DNA from: an uncultured bacterium | GTDB taxonomy: Bacteria; Patescibacteriota; Minisyncoccia; Phycocordibacterales; PALSA-1337 | Reading direction: 5' to 3' | Assembly: GCA_903876465.1 (NCBI GenBank) | Contig: CAIRAF010000066.1 | Coordinates: forward strand, 1 to 14,603 | DNA length: 14,603 nucleotides | In this document: positions 1-6,395 of the stretch, in pieces | Layout: each line of letters starts with the position of its first letter | Position numbering within the stretch: position 1 is the first letter of the stretch | The notes under the pieces: model-generated | What the model saw: only the letters and a program-made list of their open reading frames with translations | What the model was told of the DNA's origin: nothing | The model's database searches: none | Made by a program: the position numbers and the translations under genes

Positions 1-1100
1 CTTGTCGTCCATGTCACACCATTGTTGTTTGAGGTATATACAAAACCATTGTTTCCAGAGCTGCCCAAATCAGTTAATGCAATTTTTGTACCATCAGATG
101 AAATTGTTACTGCTACGGGAAAATTAGATGGTGAATAACCAGTCCATGAGACACCACTGTTGGATGAATAAGCCACTTTTGAATTTTGTGAATCAACAGC
201 TACAAGCTTTGTGCCATCAGGTGATCCTGCCATACCAAGATATTGACTTCCACCAGGAGCAGACCTAGTTGTCCATGTACTTCCGCTATCACCTGAAGTA
301 TAAACATCACCATTAAATGCAGCAGCAGCCAAATTCACACCATCAGATGACATTGTGATTCCACGCCAATCACGCGATCCTGCTGAAGATAGTTTTGTCC
401 ACGTAGTTCCACTGTTTGAGGACGAGTAAATGTTACCGCCAGCTACTACAGCTACAATCTTTGTTCCATCTGGGGAAACTGCAACGTCATTCCATCTCTG
501 TGTGCCAAGAGAAGTGGTTAAATCTTTCCATGTAGTTCCACCATCAAATGTTGCATATATATCACCACTACTTACTACACCGACAATCATTGTATTGGTA
601 CTTGTCTGACTTGAACTCGTAGCCGCCAATCCATTGTCATTTCCTGGTCCAGAACCAGTACATGAAGTGCCGTTCCAGAGATCACTTTGACATCCAGCGA
701 TAGCGCGTGCCCAACCATAGACAGCGCCAGTTGTGGTACTAACACGAGCCTGACAATTTCCACTATCTTCAGTTTGTAGAGGACAAGCATTATTCACTGA
801 TGGACTGAAACTAATCCAACCTATATTTGATGACCAAGCATATCCAGAAAGGTTGCCAGTTAGAGGATCAATAGCGACATCATAACTACCTGTGGTACCG
901 CTATCATCGTGAGAATTAAAACTCAACCATCCTGTATTTGTTGACCATGCCCAACCACTCAAACAGGCGGTCTCGCCAGTTATACAGTTAACAGTCTGAG
1001 CATGTACAGGGGTTCGTCCTCCTTGGAGAAAAGTGAATGATACCAGAAGGAGAATGACTAGAACAGCTAGTGTACCAATATATGTTGCTATTTTTTTCAT
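1..1100 (-). CDS. Secreted Asp-box (BNR-like) repeat surface protein, C-terminus cut by window edge
   Basis: The frame is open from an ATG at 1098-1100 to the window edge (366 codons), so the C-terminus is missing. Residues 1-35 are a signal peptide: MKK, a hydrophobic stretch at about 9-25, and a likely cut after PVHA. Residues 49-61 and 87-99 are two copies of a GWAWS-x-N-x-GW-(L/I)-SF module, with a degenerate third copy near 126-131. From about 172 onward come five repeats of roughly 42 residues, each carrying an Asp-box-like S/D-x-G-x-T/S-W motif: DGGTTW 186-191, NSGTTW 229-234, DSGSTW 271-276, NSGVSW 314-319 and NNGVTW 359-364. Between them lie SPDGTKI-type strands. This is the pattern of a beta-propeller of the sialidase/VPS10/YCF48-like superfamily. 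The enzymatic residues of sialidases are not visible, so a structural or binding role on the cell surface is more likely than catalysis. The gene has its own promoter and a leader of about 35 nt. Ligand and exact function are unknown. Confidence 0.9.
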   Translation of the reverse strand, partial: MKKIATYIGTLAVLVILLLVSFTFLQGGRTPVHAQTVNCITGETACLSGWAWSTNTGWLSFNSHDDSGTTGSYDVAIDPLTGNLSGYAWSSNIGWISFSPSVNNACPLQTEDSGNCQARVSTTTGAVYGWARAIAGCQSDLWNGTSCTGSGPGNDNGLAATSSSQTSTNTMIVGVVSSGDIYATFDGGTTWKDLTTSLGTQRWNDVAVSPDGTKIVAVVAGGNIYSSSNSGTTWTKLSSAGSRDWRGITMSSDGVNLAAAAFNGDVYTSGDSGSTWTTRSAPGGSQYLGMAGSPDGTKLVAVDSQNSKVAYSSNSGVSWTGYSPSNFPVAVTISSDGTKIALTDLGSSGNNGFVYTSNNNGVTWTT

Positions 1101-1141
1101 AATAAAATAAGTATAAAAAGAGGTAATAAAATTACCCTATT

Positions 1142-1147
1142 ATTATA
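1142..1147 (-). promoter_or_regulatory. -10 box (TATAAT) of the Asp-box surface protein gene
   Basis: A perfect TATAAT lies on the minus strand 41 bases upstream of the ATG at 1100. No good -35 sits at 16-18 bp; the closest hexamer is CAGTCT. The leader holds a small inverted repeat at 1122-1136 (GGTAAT, 3 nt, ATTACC) followed by a T-rich stretch. That stem is too weak to call a regulator. Confidence 0.5.
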
Positions 1148-1176
1148 TCCTATTTCAACCATATAGACTGGCTGTA

Positions 1177-1185
1177 TGTGGATAA
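1177..1185 (-). promoter_or_regulatory. Perfect DnaA-box-like 9-mer (TTATCCACA)
   Basis: TTATCCACA on the minus strand matches the bacterial DnaA box consensus TTATNCACA. It lies 29 bp upstream of the TATAAT of the Asp-box protein gene, just after the end of valS. A second perfect copy with similar placement lies upstream of mraZ. One isolated box does not define an origin, so a regulatory role or chance remain possible. Confidence 0.35.
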
Positions 1186-1195
1186 GAAGACCTTT

Positions 1196-3466
1196 TTAAG
1201 ATTTTGGCCACTCTTCAACTATGAGGAGAGACTTTCCTGTATTAACTGAACTCCAGATCTCTTCTGTAACAAACGGCATAAACGGATGCAAAGCTTTCAA
1301 AATCACATGTAGTGTATGAAGAAGGAATTGGACACGTGCTGTACGCGCTTCCATATTATCACCATTCAATATCGACTTACTTTCTTCGAGAATCTTGTCC
1401 GCCAATTCATGCCAAACATAATGGTAAAGCTTTTCACCAACAAGATAGAACTTATATTCATCCATTTCTTTGGTTATTTCAGTGACCAGATCATTCAAAT
1501 TTTTCAAATAGGTTGATTCTGCTGGAGTCCAGTCTTTGAATTGAGGGTCAAATTCAATTTTAGGTACTGATGGAAGATTATATCTTTCACCCTGTGATGA
1601 TTCTAGAATAAAGCGAGTTATATTCCAAAGCTTATTACCAAAATTCTTATAACCCTTAACCTTATCCTCTGACAATTTCATATCATTACCAGGACCCGTA
1701 CCTATTATAAGCGAAAGACGTGTAGCATCAGCACCGTATTTAGCAATCATGTCTAGTGGATCAATATTTGTTTCAGGCTTTGATTTTGACATCTTCTCCC
1801 CTTTTGCAGTTCGAACAAGGCCGTGTAAATAAACTGTTTTGAATGGTACATCACCAAGCAAACAGCCAGTCATAAGAATCATGCGTGCAACCCAGAAGAA
1901 AATAATGTCATAACCAGTTTCTAGAACACTGGTTGGATGGAACACTTCTAGATCTTTCGTCTTTTCTGGCCAGCCCAGAGTCGAGAAAGTCCAGAGTCCT
2001 GACGAGAACCATGTGTCGAGGGTGTCCTCGTCTTGAATCCAACCTTCTCCTTCTGGAGCTACGATACCTACATGAATTTCCTGCGATTCTTCTAACTTCT
2101 TACTTCTAACTCCTGACTCCTTGTTCTTATACCAAACCGGAATTCGGTGACCATACCAAATCTGTCTCGAAATACACCAATCATGCAAATTCTCAATCCA
2201 ATTAAAATAAACTTTCTCAAAACGATCAGGAATGATTTCGATTTTTCCTGCAGAATTTTCTTCACTCTTAACTGCTTTATTCATAATTTCCTTCAAGGTG
2301 ACTTCATCACCAGTTTTAATTCCAGGAATATTTGAATGAGGAATTTTAAATTTGGTATTTACGCCAATAAACCATTGTAGTTTTGGTAATGGTTCAATAA
2401 CACCACCAGTTCGTTCAGCGGTAGCAATGTTTTGAGTCACATCTTCGGTTTTTTCGAGCAAACCACTCTCTTCTAGCCATTTAACAATAGCCTCACGAGC
2501 TGGAACAACTTTCAAACCTGCAACAATGCCTGTATTTGGCATCATTTTGGCAAATTCATCTATAACTTGAACTGATGGTAAGTTATGACGTGAAGCAATA
2601 AGTGCATCAGTACCACTATGGGCTGGAGTAACACCGACCGCACCAGTACCAAAGGCTGGATCAACAGCTTCATCAGCAACGATTTTAATAGTTAATTGTG
2701 CACCAGCAAAGTCAGCCTTGTATTCTTTACCAACAAAATCTTTATAGCGCTCATCTTCTGGATGAACTGCAACAGCGGTATCACCAACTTTTGTCTCTGG
2801 TCGAGTTGTGGCAATAGAAATAGGAAAATCCTTTGAATATTTAAAAGTATAAAGTTTTGCTTTACGTTCCTCATAAACAATCTCATCGTCAGAAATGGTT
2901 GTCTGTCCTTTTGGATCCCAATTAACAATGCGATTACCACGATATATAAGTCCCAAATCATACATAGACTTGAAAGCAGTTCGAACTGCAATAGTTCTCT
3001 TTTCATCCAGAGTAAAGGCTTCACGTGACCAATCGATGGAAGCACCCATTTTACGAACTTGATTAACAATAGTGTCATGACTATCTTGGGCGAACTTATT
3101 GACGCGCTTCAAAAACTCTTCTCGACCAAGATCGTGACGGCGTTTACCTTCTTTTTTCTCAAGCTCCTTCTCGACTTTTGACTGTGTAGCGATAGCCGCA
3201 TGATCTGTGCCAGGAACCCAAAGGGTTTTGAAGCCTTGCATACGCTTATAGCGAATCATGATGTCCTCGATGGCAAGCATGGCTGCATGACCCATATGAA
3301 GAGTGCCTGTAACATTCGGTGGTGGCAAAACAATAGAAAAAGGCTCGCCTTTTTGGTTGCGTTCAGGTAAATGATCGGGATTGAAATATTTACTCTCCTC
3401 CCACGTCTTATAAACCAGAAACTCCGTTTCGGCAGGATTATAGGGCTTTTTGAACTTATCATTCAT
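1196..3466 (-). CDS. valS: Valyl-tRNA synthetase
   Basis: Class I aminoacyl-tRNA synthetase that charges tRNA-Val in the cytoplasm. The 756 residues are collinear with ValRS. The catalytic HIGH signature is H-M-G-H at 57-60, after PPPNVTG. The CP1 editing domain (about 205-350) contains TTRPET at 220-225 and GTGAVGVTPAH at 273-283. A tryptophan-rich segment CISRQIWYGHRIPVW spans 431-445, DTWFSSGLW spans 484-492, and KMSKS is at 558-562. The anticodon-binding helical domain fills about 640-750. The protein stops right after that domain (EEWPKS), so the C-terminal coiled-coil arm of larger bacterial ValRS (862 aa in Thermus, 951 in E. coli) is absent. Residues about 449-460, in the variable loop before EIHVG, are encoded by a degenerate 7-bp tandem repeat (2090-2120). 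The ATG at 3464-3466 fits the family N-terminus and lies 6 nt after a -10 box, suggesting a leaderless mRNA. Confidence 0.98.
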   Translation of the reverse strand: MNDKFKKPYNPAETEFLVYKTWEESKYFNPDHLPERNQKGEPFSIVLPPPNVTGTLHMGHAAMLAIEDIMIRYKRMQGFKTLWVPGTDHAAIATQSKVEKELEKKEGKRRHDLGREEFLKRVNKFAQDSHDTIVNQVRKMGASIDWSREAFTLDEKRTIAVRTAFKSMYDLGLIYRGNRIVNWDPKGQTTISDDEIVYEERKAKLYTFKYSKDFPISIATTRPETKVGDTAVAVHPEDERYKDFVGKEYKADFAGAQLTIKIVADEAVDPAFGTGAVGVTPAHSGTDALIASRHNLPSVQVIDEFAKMMPNTGIVAGLKVVPAREAIVKWLEESGLLEKTEDVTQNIATAERTGGVIEPLPKLQWFIGVNTKFKIPHSNIPGIKTGDEVTLKEIMNKAVKSEENSAGKIEIIPDRFEKVYFNWIENLHDWCISRQIWYGHRIPVWYKNKESGVRSKKLEESQEIHVGIVAPEGEGWIQDEDTLDTWFSSGLWTFSTLGWPEKTKDLEVFHPTSVLETGYDIIFFWVARMILMTGCLLGDVPFKTVYLHGLVRTAKGEKMSKSKPETNIDPLDMIAKYGADATRLSLIIGTGPGNDMKLSEDKVKGYKNFGNKLWNITRFILESSQGERYNLPSVPKIEFDPQFKDWTPAESTYLKNLNDLVTEITKEMDEYKFYLVGEKLYHYVWHELADKILEESKSILNGDNMEARTARVQFLLHTLHVILKALHPFMPFVTEEIWSSVNTGKSLLIVEEWPKS
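2090..2120 (-). repeat. 7-bp degenerate tandem repeat translated inside valS
   Basis: On the plus strand four heptads run TTCTAAC, TTCTTAC, TTCTAAC, TCCTGAC and then TCC. On the coding strand this is a GTTAGRA-type array, flanked downstream by GAAGAATC. The same motif family lies between ftsI and murF and between rsmH and ftsL. Here it is in frame and encodes about ten ValRS residues (around 449-459). A pure GTTAGAA array would give an in-frame TAG within 21 nt; the copy that would do so reads GTAAGAA, which keeps the frame open. Confidence 0.75.
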
Positions 3467-3472
3467 GGAGCA

Positions 3473-3500
3473 ATAGTAGCAGAAATGTCCTCCGAAACAA
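3473..3500 (-). promoter_or_regulatory. valS promoter, predicted leaderless
   Basis: On the minus strand TTGTTT (3495-3500), a 16-bp spacer and TACTAT (3473-3478) preceded by TGC (extended -10) stand 6 nt before the valS ATG. Transcription starting about 7 nt after the -10 would begin at or beside the A of the start codon. No Shine-Dalgarno could then exist in the mRNA. Confidence 0.6.
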
Positions 3501-3521
3501 AGCTGATCTAGTACGCGTTAT

Positions 3522-3549
3522 TTGACAAAATCTATAAGTGTGCTAGTGT
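3522..3549 (+). promoter_or_regulatory. Promoter of the secreted protein gene at 3672
   Basis: TTGACA (3522-3527), a 16-bp spacer and TAGTGT (3544-3549). The same TTGACA-16-TAGxxT layout precedes the next gene. A possible second promoter in tandem is TTGTCA (3568-3573), 18 bp, TATACC (3592-3597). The leader to the ATG is about 115 nt and contains a short hairpin (CCTGA, 5 nt, TCAGG, about 3596-3610). This promoter diverges from the valS promoter. Confidence 0.65.
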
Positions 3550-3671
3550 CAGTATCAATTGAGCTCTTTGTCAAAACCCACAAGGTTTGTCTATACCTGA
3601 CCGTTTCAGGCGACATTCGTATCAAAGGGCTCACAAGAAAAACCAAACAAAAACAAGTCCACGAAAAAATC

Positions 3672-4781
3672 ATGAAAAAGTTAATGTTAGTCGGTCTCAT
3701 ACTCGGCTCAACGTGTCTGATATCAATCAGTTCACAGGCTCAACAAATCGCGTCACAGGTGAAGTTCTACTTTTACCCAGTACCTCTGCCAAATAGCGAC
3801 AATACGCTCGAATTCGGCACGGCCCGCGATAATCTGCTTGCTGGCATCAAATACGGTGGTTCGTCATTCACGACGAGCGGTAGCCGCGTCGGCACCAATG
3901 CCGCAAACGTCACCGCTATTGAATTCCGAAACGTCTTCGAGACGCCGGACATTACGGTTTCGTCAGTTTCGAATCTGTGGCGCGGTCAGTTTTACCCGTC
4001 TGCTCCTTACCACGTCCAGTTCGGAAATCGTCCATACGTTGCAGTTCTTATGGTCGGGCAAGACGGAAAAGTGAACCTCGATCGGACAAGTTACAAAGTC
4101 ACTTGCGGTGCTATTCCATTACTTGGAAATAATTCTTCTTTGTCTGGGTTATCCAACTCCGTCAGTCGGATTGGTATCAACGCCGGACAGGATGGAATAT
4201 TATTCACTGCTGACGATCAAATTGTTACCAGTGGTTCTGGGACAAACCTCTACGATGCTATCGCCTTCATTGGCGGAAGAATCGGCGCGGTTGCCAATTC
4301 ACAAGCTGACATCAATACCATAGATTCAGCAATCGGCAGTGGCACTTGGATTAATTGGGAATATGACTTCAATGGTCTTTCGGGTCTTCAAACCGGCTCG
4401 GTTACAATCCCCTTATACCAATCAGGCCAAATCCCTTGGGCTTCGCAATATAATCGGCTCGTTCCGTTTGTTGGACCAAATGGTGTTCTGTTCTCGCTTG
4501 TCAGCCAGTATCGCCAGTCGCCACTGAGCATCTTCGGTTCACGTGTTGTAACAGGGCCATTCAGCTCTGCGACATCAAGTGCCACTGAAGGAACCTCTGT
4601 TTACTGGCCATTCACCATGGTCACGACGAACGATATGGGATTCTACTTCCTGGGCTCCAATTCCTTAACACTGAGTCCTTCGGCGGTTGTAATCAACTCA
4701 GCCAGCCACTTACGGCGCTCGGTCGGTTCCTTGCCACCAATCGTTTCGGCTCCATCCACGGAGTCTGATCAGGACAAATAA
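3672..4781 (+). CDS. Secreted protein of unknown function
   Basis: I do not recognise the family. The open frame extends upstream to 3522, but that part runs through the promoter and has no ATG. The ATG at 3672 gives 369 residues beginning with a clear signal peptide: MKK, a hydrophobic core at about 5-20, and a likely cut near SSQA-QQ (23/24). The mature part is rich in Ser, Gly, Asn, Thr and aromatic residues. It has one cysteine (in KVTCG) and acidic Asp-Gly stretches such as VGQDGKVNLDR and GQDGILFTADD that could bind calcium, although no complete EF-hand is evident. There is no C-terminal membrane anchor; the end is polar (STESDQDK). GC content is visibly higher (about half in sampled lines) than in neighbouring valS or murF. 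The gene stands alone between its own promoter and an 11-bp GC-rich terminator. It is probably an extracellular or surface protein, possibly acquired. Role unknown. Confidence 0.85.
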   Translation: MKKLMLVGLILGSTCLISISSQAQQIASQVKFYFYPVPLPNSDNTLEFGTARDNLLAGIKYGGSSFTTSGSRVGTNAANVTAIEFRNVFETPDITVSSVSNLWRGQFYPSAPYHVQFGNRPYVAVLMVGQDGKVNLDRTSYKVTCGAIPLLGNNSSLSGLSNSVSRIGINAGQDGILFTADDQIVTSGSGTNLYDAIAFIGGRIGAVANSQADINTIDSAIGSGTWINWEYDFNGLSGLQTGSVTIPLYQSGQIPWASQYNRLVPFVGPNGVLFSLVSQYRQSPLSIFGSRVVTGPFSSATSSATEGTSVYWPFTMVTTNDMGFYFLGSNSLTLSPSAVVINSASHLRRSVGSLPPIVSAPSTESDQDK

Positions 4782-4797
4782 CGCTTCTTTGGTCACT

Positions 4798-4832
4798 GGG
4801 GCGCGGAAGACACTATTCCGCGCCCCTTTTTT
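4798..4832 (+). terminator. Strong intrinsic terminator
   Basis: A perfect 11-bp stem GGGGCGCGGAA / TTCCGCGCCCC (4798-4808 and 4816-4826) with a 7-nt loop, followed by TTTTTTA. It lies 17 nt after the stop codon at 4781. Confidence 0.95.
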
Positions 4833-4850
4833 ATCTTTTAACTCACCTAC

Positions 4851-4878
4851 TTGACAAATCCCTAAAGTTTGTTAGGGT
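4851..4878 (+). promoter_or_regulatory. Promoter of the peptidoglycan-binding surface protein gene
   Basis: TTGACA (4851-4856), a 16-bp spacer and TAGGGT (4873-4878), starting 19 nt after the previous terminator. The leader to the ATG at 4926 is about 40 nt, A-rich, without a recognisable Shine-Dalgarno. Confidence 0.7.
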
Positions 4879-4925
4879 ACGTGAATTGTTCAAAAAAATT
4901 AATAACAATTACAAATAACAATTTT

Positions 4926-5981
4926 ATGAAAATTACCAAAATATCTCTCTCATTCGCCATTATTGCACTTTTTAGTGTAATTTCTTTCTCATATGTCAAA
5001 GCAGACGTAGCTTCAGATACTCCTGCAAACATCACTTCTAGTAACTCAACAGAATTGAATCAAGACAATTCTCCTGTCATTCCTAGTGTTTCTACTGTTA
5101 GTACATCGACCATAACCTCAAGTGCTTCTACAGATTCAACCCAGGACGGCACAAGCACTGTTGTAGCAAGTTCTTCAACAAGTGTTGCTCAGGATGGGGC
5201 TTCAACAATCACATCAAGTTCATCTACAGATCTTAATCAGGATGGATCGGCAGGTATCACTTCAAGTCCTTCTAGTGATCTAAATCAAGACGGACCTTCA
5301 ATTGCAACTTCTACAGCAACAACCACAGATACAACAACCCCAAATAACGGAGGTAATGGTGGTATCGGAGGTGGTTCTTCAAACAGTAGTTCAGGTTCAT
5401 CTTCTGGCGGAAATGGAGGAGGAAGTACATCAAGTGGTGGCAGTCCACTCATTTCAAGTCTAGCTGGAATCACCAACTTGGATTTGAACACCTGTCCTCT
5501 TCTCAATTCATTCTTGCAGAAAGGTGGAAACAACGATACCGCTCAAGTCTTCAAACTTCAGGCTTTCTTGAAGGATATTGAAAATATTAATGTTGGTTTT
5601 ACTGGTGTCTTTGATAACAGTACAGAATCAGCAGTTAAAGCTTTCCAGAACAAATACCTTACAGATATCATGGGTCCATGGAAATCAAATACTCCATCAG
5701 GCATCGTCTATATCACAACAAAGAAAAAGATAAATGAGATCGCATGTAAGACATCAACACTCAATCTTTCTCCTGAGGAATTAGCAACAATCAGTACTTA
5801 CCTCGCGAATCTTCAAAATGGTTCAACAACTGTACCAACACTTGAAAATACAACAGGTACTACTACAGGCACAACTTCCCCTCTTATTGGTGGAGCAACT
5901 GATAACAGTGTCAATACAGCATCTGTCATCAACGCCAATATTCTCCAGCGTTTCTGGAGCTTCATAAAGAATCTTTTCTAA
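4926..5981 (+). CDS. Secreted repeat-rich protein with peptidoglycan-binding (PG_binding_1-like) domain
   Basis: The ATG at 4926 is chosen because it starts a signal peptide (MKITKISLSF, hydrophobic core to about 20, likely cut near VKA-DV, 26/27); total 351 residues. Residues 27-135 are Ser/Thr-rich and contain QDG at 73, 89, 105 and 121, an exact 16-residue period, with an outlying QDN at 46. Residues 140-175 are a Gly/Ser/Asn linker. Residues about 189-275 form one peptidoglycan-binding fold: DTAQVFKLQAFL, then TGVFDNSTESAVKAFQNKY, then the segment ending in KKKINEIAC. Cysteines at 190 and 274 bracket this domain and could pair. A Thr-rich linker leads to a C-terminus ending RFWSFIKNLF, rich in aromatic and basic residues. 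The layout suggests a cell-wall-associated surface or stalk protein with disordered spacer repeats. Catalytic residues are not seen, so binding rather than hydrolysis is inferred. Confidence 0.9.
   Translation: MKITKISLSFAIIALFSVISFSYVKADVASDTPANITSSNSTELNQDNSPVIPSVSTVSTSTITSSASTDSTQDGTSTVVASSSTSVAQDGASTITSSSSTDLNQDGSAGITSSPSSDLNQDGPSIATSTATTTDTTTPNNGGNGGIGGGSSNSSSGSSSGGNGGGSTSSGGSPLISSLAGITNLDLNTCPLLNSFLQKGGNNDTAQVFKLQAFLKDIENINVGFTGVFDNSTESAVKAFQNKYLTDIMGPWKSNTPSGIVYITTKKKINEIACKTSTLNLSPEELATISTYLANLQNGSTTVPTLENTTGTTTGTTSPLIGGATDNSVNTASVINANILQRFWSFIKNLF
5130..5300 (+). repeat. 48-bp coding repeat (16-residue QDG units)
   Basis: Four consecutive units of the surface protein place QDG exactly 16 codons apart (residues 73, 89, 105, 121), each within an S-rich, I/V-T-S-S context. 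The nucleotide copies have diverged at synonymous and conservative positions, so this is an established repeat rather than a recent slippage array. Confidence 0.7.
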
Positions 5982-5988
5982 AAGATTC
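5943..5988 (+). other. Two consecutive hairpins at the 3' end of the surface protein gene
   Basis: Hairpin one is CTCCAG, 5-nt loop, CTGGAG (5943-5959). Hairpin two is GAATCTTTT, 2-nt centre, AAAAGATTC (5969-5988), and spans the TAA stop at 5979-5981. With the terminator at 6005-6021 they make three hairpins within 80 nt. They could protect the 3' end of the mRNA or block read-through. Confidence 0.5.
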
Positions 5989-6000
5989 ATGTTAGAAATA

Positions 6001-6030
6001 AAAGCCCCGTAACTTGCGGGGTTTTTATTT
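6001..6030 (+). terminator. Intrinsic terminator after the surface protein gene
   Basis: CCCCG / CGGGG stem (6005-6009, 6017-6021) with a 7-nt loop, extendable by A-T pairs (AAA before, TTTTT after), then TTTTTATTT. It lies 23 nt after the stop codon. Confidence 0.9.
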
Positions 6031-6046
6031 ACCTGCATTTATGTAG

Positions 6047-6052
6047 TATAAT
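6047..6052 (+). promoter_or_regulatory. -10 box (TATAAT), near-leaderless start
   Basis: A perfect TATAAT abuts an ATG at 6053 and lies 9 nt before an in-frame ATG at 6062. Transcription would start at about 6059, so 6062 is the likelier translation start. No clear -35 is present. Confidence 0.5.
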
Positions 6053-6358
6053 ATGGCCATTATGGATTCACATGAAATGCAACCAACTGAATTTAAAGAT
6101 CATTCTGAAAAACAATCTGAAACAGACGAAATAGTTGAACTTACAAATATTTTTACAGAGAAAAGTAAATCCGGTGGACTTGATGTATTTGAGAAAGTCG
6201 GAAAATTTGGTGCTGAATTACAGAAAGAATTTAGTCGAGAAGAGCTAGAAGGTTACACCTTATGGCATTTAATAGCATCTAGCGGTAAACGCGAAGGACG
6301 CACACATACCCTTGATTTACCCGATAAGCGAATTGAGCATTTTATCAGAGAGTTATAG
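6053..6358 (+). CDS. Small acidic hypothetical protein
   Basis: Not recognised. The longest reading is 101 residues from 6053. An in-frame ATG at 6062 (98 residues, MDSHEMQPTEF) is more credible because a TATAAT box ends at 6052 and RNA made from it would not include the 6053 ATG. The sequence is soluble, charged, largely acidic in the first half, and has no signal peptide, membrane segment or cysteine. Predicted helical stretches lie at about 40-70 (VFEKVGKFGAELQKEFSREEL) and at the C-terminus. Base composition matches the housekeeping genes of the window. It stands alone between the terminator of the surface gene and a convergent membrane protein gene 12 bp downstream. The ORF is open for its full length with a promoter, which supports a real gene. 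Function unknown. Confidence 0.6.
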   Translation: MAIMDSHEMQPTEFKDHSEKQSETDEIVELTNIFTEKSKSGGLDVFEKVGKFGAELQKEFSREELEGYTLWHLIASSGKREGRTHTLDLPDKRIEHFIREL

Positions 6359-6395
6359 ATTCACCTAATCCTATTTAGTGAATAATAGTTTTTTT
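6359..6395 (+). terminator. Possible terminator between convergent genes
   Basis: ATTCAC ... GTGAAT inverted repeat (6359-6383) with partial inner pairing and one bulge, followed a few bases later by TTTTTTT (6389-6395). It starts at the stop of the plus gene and overlaps the last codons of the convergent gene. The stem is AT-rich, so confidence is modest. Confidence 0.4.

Noticed and set aside
1177..1185. Replication origin suggested by a DnaA box
   Set aside because: Only one box at this site, with no cluster, no AT-rich unwinding element and no dnaA/dnaN nearby.
2692..3078. 128-aa minus-strand frame within valS
   Set aside because: Alternative frame of ValRS, with no independent start signals or domain.
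3522..3671. In-frame upstream extension of the secreted protein gene beginning at a TTG
   Set aside because: It starts inside the -35 box, has no Shine-Dalgarno, and the ATG at 3672 begins a perfect signal peptide.
5130..5300. CRISPR-like repeat array
   Set aside because: The repeats are coding, contiguous, 48 bp and diverged, with no unique spacers.
5285..5533. Proline-rich minus-strand frame opposite the surface protein gene
   Set aside because: It is the antisense of the Gly/Ser linker and has no expression signals.
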